Assembly (NCBI GenBank): GCA_030617085.1
Contig: JAUWWB010000078.1
Span: 1-5,586, forward strand
Source: Candidatus Omnitrophota bacterium
Lineage (GTDB): Bacteria; Omnitrophota; Gorgyraeia; Tantalellales; Tantalellaceae
Direction: 5' to 3'
DNA: 5,586 bases
The position numbers and the translations under genes are program-made. The first letter of the stretch is position 1. Each line of letters begins with the position of its first letter. Under the pieces are notes generated by a model. It was not told where the DNA came from. It saw nothing but the letters and a program-made list of their open reading frames with translations, and did not search any database. Positions 5,516 to 5,586 of this stretch are shown one piece after another.

Positions 5516-5586
5516 ATGGGAAACGAAGGGATGGAAGAATATCGCGGGGAGAAAGAGTCTCCGGGTGAGGGGGGCAAAAAGCCGGG
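5516..5586 (+). CDS. N-terminus of an unidentified protein, cut by window end
   Basis: An ATG at 5516 has a purine-rich ribosome site AGGGGG (5505-5510) 5 nt upstream, and the frame stays open for 23 codons to the window edge. The visible peptide begins MGNEGMEEYRGEKESPGEGG and continues with Lys-Lys-Pro: hydrophilic, Gly/Glu-rich, turning basic at the end. Short acidic-to-basic cytoplasmic tails like this often precede the single membrane helix of HlyD/EmrA-type periplasmic adaptors, and a TolC-like gene lies directly upstream. That identity is inference from context; no domain is visible. Confidence 0.65.
   Translation, partial: MGNEGMEEYRGEKESPGEGGKKP

Overview
The window looks like a chromosomal piece of an uncultured Gram-negative (diderm) bacterium. 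It encodes a TolC-type outer-membrane protein with a signal peptide, has GC-rich coding regions, and its gaps carry short palindromic and 7-bp tandem repeats. From memory, this mix of degenerate ROK regulators, long TolC-like proteins with charged helical extensions and such intergenic repeats recalls Omnitrophota (OP3) and related lineages. That placement is a guess from style, since there is no marker gene here.

Layout. A divergent YchF/Obg-type P-loop NTPase occupies the minus strand (11-1066). A 346-bp gap (1067-1412) separates it from a rightward gene cluster. The gap holds a minus-strand promoter for the NTPase gene, two inverted copies of a REP-like hairpin element, and a strong plus-strand promoter. 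The -35 box of that plus-strand promoter sits in the middle of a perfect 10-bp inverted repeat. The rightward cluster is: a ROK-family regulator that has lost the kinase residues (1413-2540); a small CxxC/CxxxxC zinc-ribbon protein with a very basic aromatic tail (2543-2932, 2 nt after the ROK stop); and a 785-residue TolC-family protein with a signal peptide and a 240-residue charged, repeat-containing N-terminal extension (2952-5309, 19 nt after the previous stop). A 206-bp repeat-filled gap (5310-5515) follows, then the first 23 codons of another gene (5516 onward).

How it may work together (inference). The ROK protein probably represses its own operon through the palindrome over its promoter, and so controls the zinc-ribbon protein and the outer-membrane channel. 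The truncated last gene would be a natural place for a periplasmic adaptor or inner-membrane partner of the channel, but too little is visible to show that. The gap 5310-5515 is a mosaic of four repeat types. One of them is a 31-nt sequence that also occurs perfectly, in inverted orientation, in the promoter gap 4 kb upstream, which points to a dispersed repeat family in this genome.
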